Shown here piece after piece: positions 43,660-55,205 of a stretch of 64,000 nucleotides of DNA. The notes under the pieces were generated by a model. The model saw only the letters and a list, made by a program, of their open reading frames with translations. It was not told the DNA's origin and did not search any database. Position 1 is the stretch's first letter. The number at the start of each line of letters is the position of its first letter. The DNA lies in assembly GCA_933207985.1 (NCBI GenBank), contig OW240912.1:229475672-229539671 (forward strand), written 5' to 3'. The translations under genes were made by a program, and so were the position numbers. The DNA is from Pelobates cultripes. Lineage: Eukaryota; Chordata; Amphibia; Anura; Pelobatidae.

Positions 43660-46600
43660 AGCACTGAATTACAAGTAAATGTAATGGTTTTTTGAATATT
43701 ATTATTATTCTATTGTAAAAAGGGGTGGCAATAATCTACACTCTAACGTTAAAATAAAATATATATTTATTTTTAGTGTTAATGTTACTTTAAACAAAAA
43801 ACACTTTACCGATAGAAAAAGTTTGACAGTTTTAGATTGCTATTGCTATGAAAATGAAAGCAATACTGTGATCTGAATTGTAATTTGACTCATAGTGTTT
43901 GGACTGTGACTATATTGCTACAATTTTTAAACTTATTTAAGTCTTGTGTTTGCACCGGAGGTGGCAGGGCCTTTTATCGGTGTGCAGATTGCCAGCTCAT
44001 TAAATTTGGATGCTGATATTTATGGTGGTATATAAGAAATGAAATTTGTTTTTAAAGTTTTTATATTCAAAGTTACATGTTAGAAAAATAAATGTATACC
44101 CATTACATTTTTGTGAAGTAATATTCATAGTGCTGCTGCCTTTTAAAATGCAAGCTTCCATGCAGGGCTTTCAGAATCAAGTGGGCTATTTGCTTCTGTC
44201 TGTCAAAAGCATTTTTGTCATGATACCATTTACTCACTTTGTAGTGATGGAAAATTGCTTGATGGTATATCAATAAGTAATATTAAAGGCAGCTCTTTAT
44301 ATTTCACTGAAACTAAGTTGGTTTCCTCAAGTTCACAAGGATACCTTCCCTGCTTACTCCTATAAATATTATAGGGGTACTACTGTTTTAATTATGAAAA
44401 AAGTAACAATTTCCCTTTATTCCTTTATTCCAGTCTGCTGGTGCTGGTTCTCTCCCTGATCAGGGACAGAGCCAGCACAAGTCAAACACAGCCCTGACCA
44501 GTCAGCATCTCCTCAAAGAGATGGATTGAATCAAAGCATCTCTTTGAGGAAAGTTCAGTGTCTGCATGCAGAGGGTGGAGACACTATACGGCCATGATGC
44601 ACACTGTGCAGCACTGCCCCAGGAAGCACCTCTAACAGACATCTGAGAAGTGGCCAATGGAGGTGTCTCTTGGCTGAAATGTGAACACTGCCTTTTCTCT
44701 GAAAAGACAGTGTTTACTGCAAAAAGCCTGAAGGGAATGATTCTACTCACCAGAACAAATACAATAAGCTGTAGTTGTTCTGATGACTATAGTGTCTGTT
44801 TAAAAGTTCCTTTTCTCAAACATCTGCAGAAATAAAGTCATAACTGTTTAAGTGTCCAGACACTATTTTATTCACATTTTCCTCTTGCTGTTTGTTGACC
44901 AATCTTTGCATTTGCGCTTCCCATTACCCCCTTATTTGTCTTATTCGCCCTGATGCCAGCATTACCTATACCAGTTTGCCTGCTAACAGTATTCTACATC
45001 AGGTGTCTTAGATCACAGTATTTAATCAATACAACAGGTTGGATGGCTATTATGTGGCAAACATTGGATGCAACATAAGAAGTCTGAATCATGGTCCATG
45101 TCATAGACCTGCCAGCAAGAGCACTGATCTTGGGCTTTCTTGATACATGCTTTTTTTTATTAAAGATTGTTAAGCTATTGAAATGCTTTTGCTATATACC
45201 ATAACTTATGCATTATAGTTAAAGGGTTACTCCAACCATTATAGCCACTACAGTGATTTGAAGTGCTCATAGTGGTAGACTTCTGGATGTGCTGGATTTC
45301 TGTTTGAAACACATTCAGACTTGTGTCCGGGGGGCTAGTTGCCTAATGTCAAATCTGTGCATATTTTAACGCGTTGATGACAGATGTAACACAAATGTTA
45401 TGCTCACCCCTTTTCACACAATAAAATCCCTCCTTCCTACTATGCATCCCCATTGCCTCCTGAGTTAATTCCACCCTCCCCTCCCCACTATGAGAAGCAT
45501 GTGATAGGAACACACGTTGACTGCCGTGATGTCGGATAGAGGCCAGCGGGGATCTTCGCCTGGCACTAGATTAAGGTAAGTATGCCTATAGGGCATTTTG
45601 AGGTAAATAAAAAACAAACTTATGTTTAAAAAGGGTTACAATAAACCTTTATTATATGTGAAAATAAAATGAAAGTAAGTGATTCTGTTAAGGCAGCATG
45701 GTCTATATTTGTCACATTGCTCAAATTGTTTGAAAATGCAAGGGACATTACTGTGTGTATACAGTTCCGTTTCATAAACTGCCAGGGAATGTAAAAGATG
45801 TACTCCACTACATTAACGGATACACTTTATGCATCTGTCTCTATGTCTTACGGTCTGTCTGTGCAAACTGGGAACAGCCTGCTTTTGTAAAAAGGATACA
45901 ATTATGACAAAATATGTCAGAAAGAAATGTTCAGCTGAAACTAAATAAAAATGTGGCTGTGCGACTGTGATTTAAAAATGAATTGTCAGCAATGCCAGTT
46001 CAGTTTCGGCAAAACAGGGTTCATAAAACTGTAATGTAATAAAGAGGTAAAGATAAAAAACCTATGTACTTTTTTAAATATTCATTTTCAGTGACATATT
46101 GCTTGGAAATCCTTAAGGAGGCATTCAGATTATTTTATACAGAAAACACTTGGCTGTTTCATATCCCAAGTCTTGTGTAATATGTGAATAGAAGTGTTTA
46201 TCCTTTAAGTGCAATTGGATACTGAACTTCAACCTCCTGTTTCTGAATACAATATGCAGATAATGCTTAAAAGGTAATGCTGAAATGGTTACTAAATCGT
46301 TAGGCTTACAGGTTTGTATTCCTAACACTTTAATGTCTCTTTCCGTAGTAATATAGGTCCCCGTTGTGTGCGATAAAAATAATAGAATAAAATAAAATGT
46401 TTTACTTACTTTTGTTCCAGCAATAAGGCTCTCTAGTTACTGGTTACCTCTTCTCCTTCTGCAAAATCATGGAGGAGGCATGGCCTCCTCTGGAGTGGTT
46501 CAATCCAATGCTTCTCATAAATGAGTATTGGGGACCTGATGTTCAAGTGCCGCACTGAATCAATGCGTTCCTGTGGGGGCTAAAACATCACGTGACGGAG

Positions 46601-46788
46601 TTATGTCACTGGAGGTGTGTTTAATCCTTCAAGGTAATTATTGTCGCATCTGCAAAACTCCAATATTTTATCTTAAATGGTTAAAATGACAGTGGTCCTT
46701 TAAAATATAATAAAAGAAAATAAAGACATAAATACAGATACATTCTGCGGCAAATCTTAATTTCGCAAATGTTGTCAGGGGTCTGGAA

Positions 46789-46841
<53 letters not shown>

Positions 46842-47139
46842 CAAACAGTAGAGTCCCAGATGTTGTTGAAATGCAGCTTCCATGAATCATTACCATTCTA
46901 ATGGCTGGCAAAGCATAATGGTAGTTGTAGTTCCAGAACATCTGAGGATCTTTCATTCACCCAACTCTGATGTAAAACATTGATATTTCTGAGAAATGGA
47001 AATGTTTACATTTGTCAGAGGGCGCTCTTATAATGACCAAAATGCCCAATATTTCTCATGCAGAATCACTTGATCCATTGGTTTTCTGTGAGAAGCCTAA
47101 GATTGGCAGAGCATGGTGATTTCTCTGTATATCTCCTGG
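43660..47139. other. AT-rich intron with small foldbacks and microsatellites
   Basis: No gene. 44440-44560 contains neighbouring hairpins (GCTGGTTCTCTCCCTGATC with complement; CATCTC-TTTGAGGA repeats) typical of a foldback MITE. A (TA)n array lies at 46792-46837. The 45220-45600 and 46420-46700 blocks look like old non-autonomous elements but lack clear ends. Confidence 0.4.
46792..46837. repeat. (TA)n microsatellite
   Basis: A pure TA dinucleotide run of about 46 bp. Confidence 0.95.
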
Positions 47140-47455
47140 AATTTGATCCTTGACTGAATTCCTGTTTACGATCCTGTGCCGCCTGACCAGGCCTTTGGCT
47201 TTCCTGACTATTCTACGTGTCACACCTATTTGTGCTGCAAACCTGATCTTGTGCTACTCAGCCCTTTACTGCATTGTGGGCTTCATCTATTATACTGTGC
47301 CTGAACAGATAGTGAGACAGACTTTCTTGTCCAGTATCAGTGCCTGACCTTACAAATCCTCTCATGGCTGAAATTGCAAATATTCCTACAGACACAATCA
47401 AAAATCTTATGGAAAGTCTTCCTGGAAAAGGGACGTCTGTTATAGCCATTTATTA
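47140..47455 (+). repeat. Possible LTR-retrotransposon relic
   Basis: Pyrimidine-rich CCTGACC/CTGTGCC-type sequence resembles the R-U5 part of frog gypsy-like LTRs. It is followed at 47364 by ATGGCTGAAATTGCAAATAT, a possible gag start. The relic is cut off at about 47455. Low confidence; no RT or other gene is seen. Confidence 0.2.
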
Positions 47456-47570
47456 AAAATGTGGATAAGGACCAGCACTTATATAGTAATATATAGTATA
47501 CCAATGTATAGAATAATTAAAAACTAGCTGCTAAACATTCGTGTAATACCTTCCAATAGTACAAACAGAA

Positions 47571-48005
47571 TATACAAAAAAGAAGTAATGTAGCTCTTAT
47601 ATAATAGGTCAATAAGTTATCACCTTTTAGCAATTTTTTGAGGAGTAGGTGTTCTTGAATAGCCGGCAAATAAATACAAACGGGGAGCTATAATCCCAGC
47701 TCCAGTTTTAATCGCATGTGGGTCCGTTTAGGCGATCCTCCCCTTTTAGTGTAGCAAATCTTGTCCTGAGGGGGGATAAAAGCAAAAACGATTGCGCAGT
47801 ACCACTTATGAATTTTCAAAATAATAGAGATTCCCAAATGGGTACTTACAAGTCCAGAGTCAGATAATATGACTCAATTTACACGTATTGTGCAGTTTGG
47901 GACTGCACTCCCATCCGTAAAAGATGAATCCAGGGGTCAAAATCAAAGTATAAAAACTTAATTTAATGTAACAATATATAAAACAAAAAGCAACAATGTG
48001 CCTGA
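47571..48005 (-). repeat. Left arm of an inverted terminal-type repeat
   Basis: About 435 bp matching 48886-49321 in reverse complement (for example TTGTGCAGTTTGGGACTGCA and TAAGTTATCACCTTTTAGCA). A few base differences show moderate age. No coding capacity. Confidence 0.8.
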
Positions 48006-48836
48006 CATTTATGGGGATAAAGAAGTTAAATAAAAATTGGAGAGGGGGCGATTCTATCAAGGAGTTAGGAAAGTCTGAAATGGAATGGATATATAAATTG
48101 AATACATTGATCCCTTATGGTTTGAATTTAGACTGTTAGTTGTGTCATTTTTTTATAGCTATTTCTGTCCCTTTTTTTTTGTTTGTTGTTGTTGTACCTC
48201 TATTCTATGTAGTATAATAAGTATAATGTAATAATTTTTGTATTACAATATTGGAATAACGTATAGAAAGTTTATTTGTATCTGATTTTGGATATTGGAC
48301 TGGTGCAAAACCCCTAACTCAAAAGAGCAAGATGATGTATGATAATCAAATAGTAGACGATCTTCTTTATATATTTGGAGGTACACAGAATATTATATGT
48401 ATCCTTTTTCTTTTTCTTTCTCCTTTTTTTACATGTATTATGGACTATGGTGATTAATGAACGTACATGTTTTATATGGAACTGAACTGTATCTTTTATT
48501 ATGAAGAGAATTTTGGAACGGACCTTCCTTTTAAATTTGATATATGGGACCACACACAGAGGAAGAAAAGACTGCAACCTTGCCAGAGATATATTATATT
48601 TAATGGACTATGTATTGGGACATTTAAAAAAAGATTTTAATATGAAAGGGCAAGCTGTTAATTGTAGATAGGTATATTGGCTGAGTTCTCTTGATTGCGG
48701 AGTAAGAGGGAGGCTTGGACCACACACGTTCTACCTGTGGGTGGTAGCAACGTGTTGCGGCATACAGGTACGAACCCGACACCCGCCAATTTAAAGGTAT
48801 TTAAACACGATCTAGGAACCAGGGGACTTTACATTC
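48006..48836. other. Spacer between inverted arms
   Basis: About 830 bp, AT-rich. Unidentified; no ORF with homology. Confidence 0.45.
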
Positions 48837-48885
48837 ATTTATCCAGTTGAAAAAGCCACGGTATAGTGGCGAAACACGTTCTGGT
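48837..48885 (+). ncRNA. Degenerate hammerhead-ribozyme-like motif
   Basis: GTTGAAAAAGCCACGGTATA then GTGGCGAAACACGTTCTGG: a stem (GCCAC/GTGGC) closes a GGTATA-type loop and is followed by GAAAC. The 5' core TTGAAAA departs from CUGANGA. Read as a relic of the ribozymes found in PLE pseudo-LTRs. Confidence 0.35.
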
Positions 48886-49321
48886 ATTAGGCACATTGTT
48901 GCTTTTTGTTTTATATATTGTTACATTAAATTAAGTTTTTATACTTTGATTTTGACCCCTGGATTCATCTTTGACGGATGGGAGTGCAGTCCCAAACTGC
49001 ACAATACGTGTAAATTGAGTCATATTATCTGACTCTGGACTTGTAAGTACCCATTTGGGAATCTCTATTATTTTGAAAATTCATAAGTGGTACTGCGCAA
49101 TCGTTTTTGCTTTTATCCCCCCCTCATGACAAGATTTGCTACACTAAAAGGGGAGGATCAACTAAACGGATCCACATGCGATTAAAACTGGAGCTGGGAT
49201 TATAGCTCCCCGTTTGTATTTATTTGCCGGCTATTCAAGCACACCTACTCCTCAAAAAAATTGCTAAAAGGTGATAACTTATTGACCTTTTATATAAGCG
49301 CTACATTCTTTTCTTTTTTGA
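48886..49321 (+). repeat. Right arm of the inverted terminal-type repeat
   Basis: It begins just after the ribozyme-like motif with GGCACATTGTTGC and is the complement of the left arm. This resembles the inverted pseudo-LTR arrangements made by PLEs, but no RT is associated. Confidence 0.75.
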
Positions 49322-50600
49322 ACATTATGTTATTGCCCACTAATATATCAGTGATCTCGAAGTGACTAATTCATGAGGACAGTAAAAAAAAAAAAACTGT
49401 CAAAACACCAAGCCCTGAGTTAGAGTAAAAACTATTATAACTGCAGAGTTAAAAACAAAAATCAGTAACAAAGATTCAAAATAAACAATAATACTAAAAT
49501 GCGACTTGTTCCTGAGCAGAGATTTATGATTTCAGCTGCTCTACTTTTTTTTATCCCAGCTTAATCATGTCTACTTACAGTTTGCAATTAATTGCACTTA
49601 AGTCTCTGGTCATAGGTCTATTGCTGTATGTTTTATGACTGCTCTAATTGATGCTGTTTGCAGTGAATTCATACTGTTGTAACCCCATTTATTTTTTAAG
49701 GCAAGGATTTAAATGCAAATAACCAGACAGGTAATTAGTGTGTTCCAACTGTGAATTTCAAGCACAACATAATGTACAATGGAGATGTTCTTGATCATTC
49801 TTTCCTTGTCTGATGATGTTCTTTTAATTAAGATAGTAATTTACAAATTAGGTAGCAGGAAAATTGGAAATACACAGTATTGGATTCTAAAGAATTGTTA
49901 AAATGACCTTTATTTGTATCTCTGATATCAAATCATAGTGTGTAAGAACAAGTAACTCTCCACACATTAATGCAAACAGCAATAGAATTAAAAACTCTTA
50001 AAATATATATATATTATATATGTATATTATGTATATATTATTAAATATTTTACTTGTGTATGCCAGTGTTTCTCATTTCTGAACTTTAATGCTAAGAGCA
50101 GTTTGTGTTTTTCTGTTTATTTATGTATTTATTTAAAATTTCATCACAAGCTGTTTAGTTAGTCTCTACATAGCAGAAAAGAAATGTGATTTATGAAAAT
50201 ATACTGAAACAAAAAAATGGAGTTTGGATGGGGCTTGAAGATGATACTGTTGACATTAGCAATATGTGTGTCTGTCATATTCATCAGTAGCTAGAGCTAT
50301 AGCAAATGCACATAGTTATGAAACTGATTACGGTTTCTGCATGACTCTGAGATAAACATCCTCTCTGGTTCGTTATTTTCTGTTATTTTCTATCCTGTGC
50401 AAAATAGAAGCGGTCCTCTGTTTACACCAGGCCTTTGCATTAGTTTTTTTTTTTTTTTTTTAATACCTGTTTCTGTGTTATGCTGTTTTTGGGCCCTGTC
50501 TCTGAGTTTGCTTGCCTGGACAATATTTAATGAATAATCCCCTTGCCTGCTACCTCTTCTATGCTTATTCAATTTTACTTTGCTTGTTTATTAATAACGA
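49322..50600. other. AT-rich intron
   Basis: Homopolymers (49387-49398, 50443-50461) and a TA-rich patch (50000-50045). No gene seen. Confidence 0.5.
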
Positions 50601-50602
50601 GC

Positions 50603-51190
50603 ATAGTTACATAGTTACATAGTTACATAGCTGAAAAGAGACTTGCGTCCATCAAGTTCAGCCTACCTCACATTTGTTTTTTGCTGTTGATCCAAAAGAA
50701 GGCAAAAAAACCCAGTTTGAAGCACAATTTTGCAACAAGCTAGGAAAAAAATTCCTTCTTGACCCCAGAATGGCAGTCAGATTTATCCTTGAATCAAGCA
50801 GTTATTACCCTACATTGAAAGATTATATCCTTGAATATTCTGTTCTTGCAAGTATGCATCTAGTAGCCGTTTGAACATCTGTATGGACTCTGATAAAACC
50901 ACTTCTTCAGGCTGAGAATTCCACAACCTGATTGTTCTTACAGTAAAAAAACCTTTCCTTTGCCTTAGACGAAATCTTCTTTCTTCCAGTCTAAACGCAT
51001 GGCCTCGTGTCCTATGTAAGGTCCGGTTTGTGAATAGATTTCCACACAATGGTTTGTATTGGCCCCGAATATATTTGTATAATGTTATCATATCCCCTCT
51101 CAGGCGACGTTTTTCTAAACTAAATAGGTTTCCATTTGTTAACCTTTCTTCATAGCCGATATGTTCCATTCCTTTTATTAATTTTGTAGC
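50603..51190 (-). pseudogene. CR1-like LINE ORF2 C-terminus with TTACATAG tail
   Basis: A 119-residue minus-strand frame (51169-50810) contains LFSLEKRRLRGDMITLYKYI and RTRGHAFRLEERRFRLRQRK, the conserved end of CR1-type LINE RT proteins, followed by VVRxWN-like RTIRLWNSQP. The element ends in a (ATAGTTAC)n tail at 50604-50631. 5'-truncated, as is usual for LINE copies. Confidence 0.75.
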
Positions 51191-51629
51191 CCGCCTATTC
51201 TAAACTACCTACAGATATCACACACAGATGCTCTTGCCTGAAAAACAAAACATGGCACAGCTAGTAAAAGATGATTACTATATCATAATAAACATCTTAC
51301 AAAAGTTATATGAGTAGATGGTTAACTATCCATTGGTGAAAAAATAGTGTCAATAAAACATTCCTGACCACATTCTCCACCAAATGTTGCAGATTCAACA
51401 ATTCACATATTCTTCTAAATTAGTTCAGAAAGTTTTATTCTTATCATAACGTTAAGAAACAGTTGATGTAAGCTGATAGCGCTGTTTAGATGTTCATATA
51501 AGATTGTCATCATGGATGTATTAAATGTTTTCAGCTTATTTCATTCTCAACTCAAATACACATACAATATACTTTTTATAGTCCTTGTTAAATTAATGCA
51601 GTTGCTATAAGAAAAAATGGAGGTTAGAG
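51191..51629. other. Intronic sequence
   Basis: AT-rich; nothing recognised. Confidence 0.45.
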
Positions 51630-52180
51630 GGTGGGGTGTAAACGTATGCTTAGTAATGGTTCAAGGTTAGCAAACTTTTACAGTTGGCAACTTTTGAATA
51701 CAGAATATAGGAGACATCTGGAGTCAGAAAAAACTGGGGTATTTAACAAATGTACAGCAAAGAATTGCGTGGATTGGAGCCAATATGAGGGACAAGCGGC
51801 CATATTGATGGACAAATTCAAAGAAAAAGGTTATTCTGAGGATCACTTGCAATCATAGTTTGATTTTTGTGAAACTATGGATAGAAGGGTTTTATTGCAA
51901 GATAAGAAACATATTAACAATTGCAATAGAAATTATCTTAATGGAACCAGTAATATGAAATAGTATGAATATGCTTACAACACTAAATAACATTGTAAAG
52001 CCAATCATTGAAATACAATTTTAAATAAACAATGGTCCTTATTGTTGGAAGATGATGTTTTAGATCCCGAAAAATAACCTTCACCCTAAGGTTATATTTA
52101 GAAAAGGGAGAAACTTCAAGAATATTTTGGCACCCAGTACTTCTAAGATTTCAAAGAACACATGCAATAGGTGGATCACA
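51630..52180 (+). pseudogene. Diverged Penelope-like element ORF2 fragment
   Basis: Translated + strand pieces match the region after the RT of the PLE protein at 56190-58436. DKFKEKGYSEDHLQ aligns with EHFRAKGYPNRCLK; a WSLLLEDDVL / PKVIFRKGRNFKNILAPS block aligns with FWPLLTSDVHL / ARRGKNLRDLLAPS. Several stops and frameshifts. It belongs to another, older PLE family, on the opposite strand to the neighbouring intact copy. Confidence 0.6.
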
Positions 52181-52493
52181 CATTCTGATGTATCTAAAAG
52201 AGACAAAGTAATATAGTGCAATATTACCAGGATAAACAATATACAGATATAATGGGTATCAAGTATTCACAAGCCTGCAGCTAAATAATATATGGCTCTC
52301 ATGGGTAATGCAGAGGGACTCTTAGTAGGATGTCCCCATCCTTCTTCCAGGTATTCCTTGTGCAGTCTTTAGGATTTCTGGAGTAAAGGTGTGCTGCACA
52401 GTTAACTTTCCATAAAAGATGCTTTATTTGATGAGGTAAAATAAAGAAAATGCACTATGTGCAATAAAATCAAATATAAATAAATGATTAAAA

Positions 52494-52806
52494 CAAAAGT
52501 TCAAATGAGTCAATAGGCGTCATACGGCATGCGTTCCAGTGATGCCAACCATGTGCCCTAATTGGCACAGGTTGCACGACCTGGAAGTAGAGTGCATGAC
52601 GTCTGTATTGTAACGCATAATATGTTCCAAGTGCGGTCAACCGAACCCGGAAGTGCCCACAAGAGACGATTCAAAAGGACGCCAAGGAGGCCCCCCATAG
52701 TACATACCGACTGAGGAAGTCCCCACCATAGGGCAAAATGCGCTCTGGATCCATCAGCTATCAGGCAAGACCTTCATTGCTTTAATTAAGACTCATTTGA
52801 ACTTTT
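52494..52806 (+). repeat. Terminal-type repeat with ribozyme-like relic
   Basis: ACAAAAGTTCAAATGAGTC (about 52492) and its complement GACTCATTTGAACTTTT (52790-52806) bound about 280 bp. Inside, at 52709, CTGAGGAAGTCCCCACCATA then GGGCAAAATGCGCTC shows a perfect CUGANGA box, stem II CCCC/GGG and a mutated GAAA box (AAAA). It may be the terminus belonging to the diverged PLE fragment just upstream. Confidence 0.45.
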
Positions 52807-52904
52807 CAGAATACAGCAGGAAAACAGGGCTAATCAACACACAATATATGCAGAATGGGCAGCAACCCAAGCGAAGGACTTCAAGTCCTTCAATGGATCA
52901 AATA

Positions 52905-53753
52905 CAATAAACGGCCACTCTAAAATGTGCAGTTTTAGCACAATGCCACTGATGTCGCAAGTTTTGAGGGAGCGTGCAATTGGCATGCTGACTGCAGGAA
53001 TGTCCACCAGAGCTGTTGCCCGTGAATTGAATTTTAATTTCTCTACCGTAAGCCATCTCCAAAGGTGTTTCAGAGAATTTGGCAGTATATCCAACCGGCC
53101 TCACAACCACAGACCACGTGTAACCACACCAGCCCGGGACCTCCACATCCAGAAACTTCACCTCCAAGATTGAGATCAGCCACCCGGACAGCTGCTGCAA
53201 CAATCGTTTTGCATAACCAAAGGATTTCTGCACAAACTGTCAGAAATCATCTCAGGGAAGTTCATCTGCATGCTCGTTGTCCTCATTGGGGTCTCGACCT
53301 GACTGCAGTTCGTCGTCGTAACCAACTTGAGTGGGCAAATGCTCACATTTGATGGAGTCTGGCACTTTGGAGAGGTGTTCTCTTTACGGATGAATCCCGG
53401 TTTTCACTGTACAGGGCAGATGGCCGACAGCATGTATAGCGTTGTGTGGTTGAGCGGTTTGCTGATGTCAACATTGTAGATCGAATGGCCCACGGTGGCG
53501 GTGGGGTTATGGTATGGGCAGGTGTTGGTTATGAACAACGAACCCAGGTGCATTGTATTGATGGCATTTTGAAAGCACAGAGATACCGTGACGAGATCCT
53601 GAGGCCCATTGTTGTGACATTCATCCACGACCATCACCTCATGTTGCAGCATGATAATGCACAGATCCATTTTGCAAGGATCTGTACACAATTCCTGGAA
53701 GCTGAAAACATCCCAGTACTTGCATGGCCAGCATACTCACCAGAAATGTCGAT
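52905..53753 (+). pseudogene. Tc1-family transposase, broken and truncated
   Basis: The N-terminal paired-type HTH is clear: RERAIGMLTAGMSTRAVARE, then FREFGSISNRP...RPRVTTPAR. After a frameshift near 53170 come LFTDESRFSL (first catalytic Asp, about 53385-53410), GGGGVMVWAG and QHDNA (second Asp, about 53655). It stops at WPAYSPEMS, where the Penelope-like element begins at 53754, so the PIEHVWD region with the third catalytic residue is missing. Stops at 53351 and 53438 and the frameshift make it dead. Confidence 0.85.
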
Positions 53754-55003
53754 ATAGAAAGAAATGGCTAAAGGGTTAGAAAAAGTCCAACCCTAAAGTC
53801 AAAATAGGACTAGATGGGCAACAGAATGGGCATAACCCAGAGTAATGAATCAAAAAGAGGATCCCCAAATGTCAAAGGTAGCTGGAAAGGAGAACGAATT
53901 CAACTTCCAACACACATTAACCAGAGGTGTGCCCATGCAGAGAAGTATATAGCTCAAATGTCATGATTTATACCGTATCGAAAGAAAATAAAAATAAAAA
54001 ATCTTTAATATAGAAATACATAGAGACAATAAAAGACAGTAAAAAACACAAGGACAGACAGTGCTACCCTCTAGCGGTAGGTCGTAGATGGAGTCTAGAT
54101 AGTATAGTGTAAATATATACGGAAAAACTTAGGGCGAATGCCTGGTGTCAAATGGTTATCAAGATCCAGACGATATACACGTTATCTAGATGATGGAGGA
54201 GGAAGTCACTCCTCTAGGTATTGGAGGTAATAGGAACAGTAAAATATGTCTACCTATAGGATAAGTGCATCTGATATAGTCAGGTGCTACTAATAGTAGA
54301 GGCAACCCTGAAATAGTATATGGATCACAATGCACGTTTCTCTTAGTTTAGAGGTAATCTTTAAGCCTATAATCTGAGCTGTTTGCTTGTAGATATTAAT
54401 CCGTATAGTAGAGTCAGGTAAAGGAGGCAACCCCAGATCAATAGATATGTTAACACACAAATTAACTCTCAAACTGAAGTGCCAGATATCTTACACCTGA
54501 GATACATGTACCTGTGGCCACCGTAGCAAATGGTCTAAAAGTAATGAGAAACAATTGTTAATTTATGGACATTAGACCATATAGTAAAAACAGGTAAAGG
54601 CGGCAACTCCAAATGATAAGTGTGTTAATAGTTGGGATTAACTCTCAATTTAAGAAGTGCCAGATGTCTTATACCTGAGATAAATTTTCTTGTTTAGTAG
54701 CCACAGTCACAGCCAGTTTTTAACACCCAGGAAGCCACCCTTGTAAGAAGTGGCTAGGTAGTGTCCAAAAAACTGAATTACAGCTAAGAAAAAACTTATT
54801 ATAGGTATTCGTAGGAAAAGTAGACTTATTAAAAGTCCCTAAATCTCCTGTCTCATAGCATTATTAGGTAGGCATAGGACAAAAAAAAACCTAAATCACC
54901 TATCAGTTGCTGAAACCTGCTAGACACCAAATGCCCCGAAGTAGAAACTGACTAGATTATCCATCATGACCCACAACCCGTGAACAAAACCCAAAAGTGA
55001 AAG
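53754..55003 (-). repeat. Pseudo-LTR a of the Penelope-like element
   Basis: Directly repeated at 59487-60760 and inverted at 61170-62466, with only scattered differences (for example one A-run length near 54888). Flanked on the left by Tc1 sequence. Confidence 0.9.
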
Positions 55004-55161
55004 AATTATTAGTAAAAAGTGAGCTTAGGAGCCTAAGTCTGGCATAGTCATTGCCTAGAAGCCTAAGTCTGGCGTCCTTGCTAATTATTAGTAAAAAGTA
55101 AACTTAGGAGCCTAAGTCTGGCGTAGTCATTGCCTAGAAGCCTAAGTCTGGCGTCCTTGCT
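55004..55161 (-). repeat. Two 79-bp tandem units in the pseudo-LTR
   Basis: AATTATTAGTAAAAAGT... units at 55004-55082 and 55083-55161. Each unit itself contains two CCTAAGTCTGGCGT-type submotifs. The unit end (CCTTGCT) forms one strand of stem I of the adjacent ribozyme-like fold. Confidence 0.85.
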
Positions 55162-55205
55162 GACGCGCGTTTCGGCGCTATTGTGGCGCCTTTGTCAAAA
55201 GCAAA
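55155..55205 (-). ncRNA. Hammerhead-ribozyme-like motif in PLE pseudo-LTR
   Basis: Minus strand, 5' to 3': stem I strand TTGCT; core TTGACAA (consensus CUGANGA, with C3 to U and G8 to A); stem II GGCGC, loop CACAATA, GCGCC; core GAAA; short stem III ACG/CGT; cleavage-type triplet GUC; stem I return AGCAA. All helices pair. C3-G8 is replaced by U3-A8, keeping a Watson-Crick core pair. Stem I needs a one-base bulge. Hammerheads in PLE terminal repeats are known; activity of this variant is untested. Confidence 0.6.

Noticed and set aside
54290..54472. Small 60-residue frame repeated at 60028-60210 and, altered at its C-terminus, at 61723-61905
   Set aside because: It lies inside the PLE pseudo-LTR, is repeated only because the LTR is, is disrupted in copy c, and has no recognisable domain.
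55004..55161. Short regular repeats that might suggest a CRISPR array
   Set aside because: Only two 79-bp units, directly adjacent without spacers, inside a eukaryotic retroelement terminal repeat.
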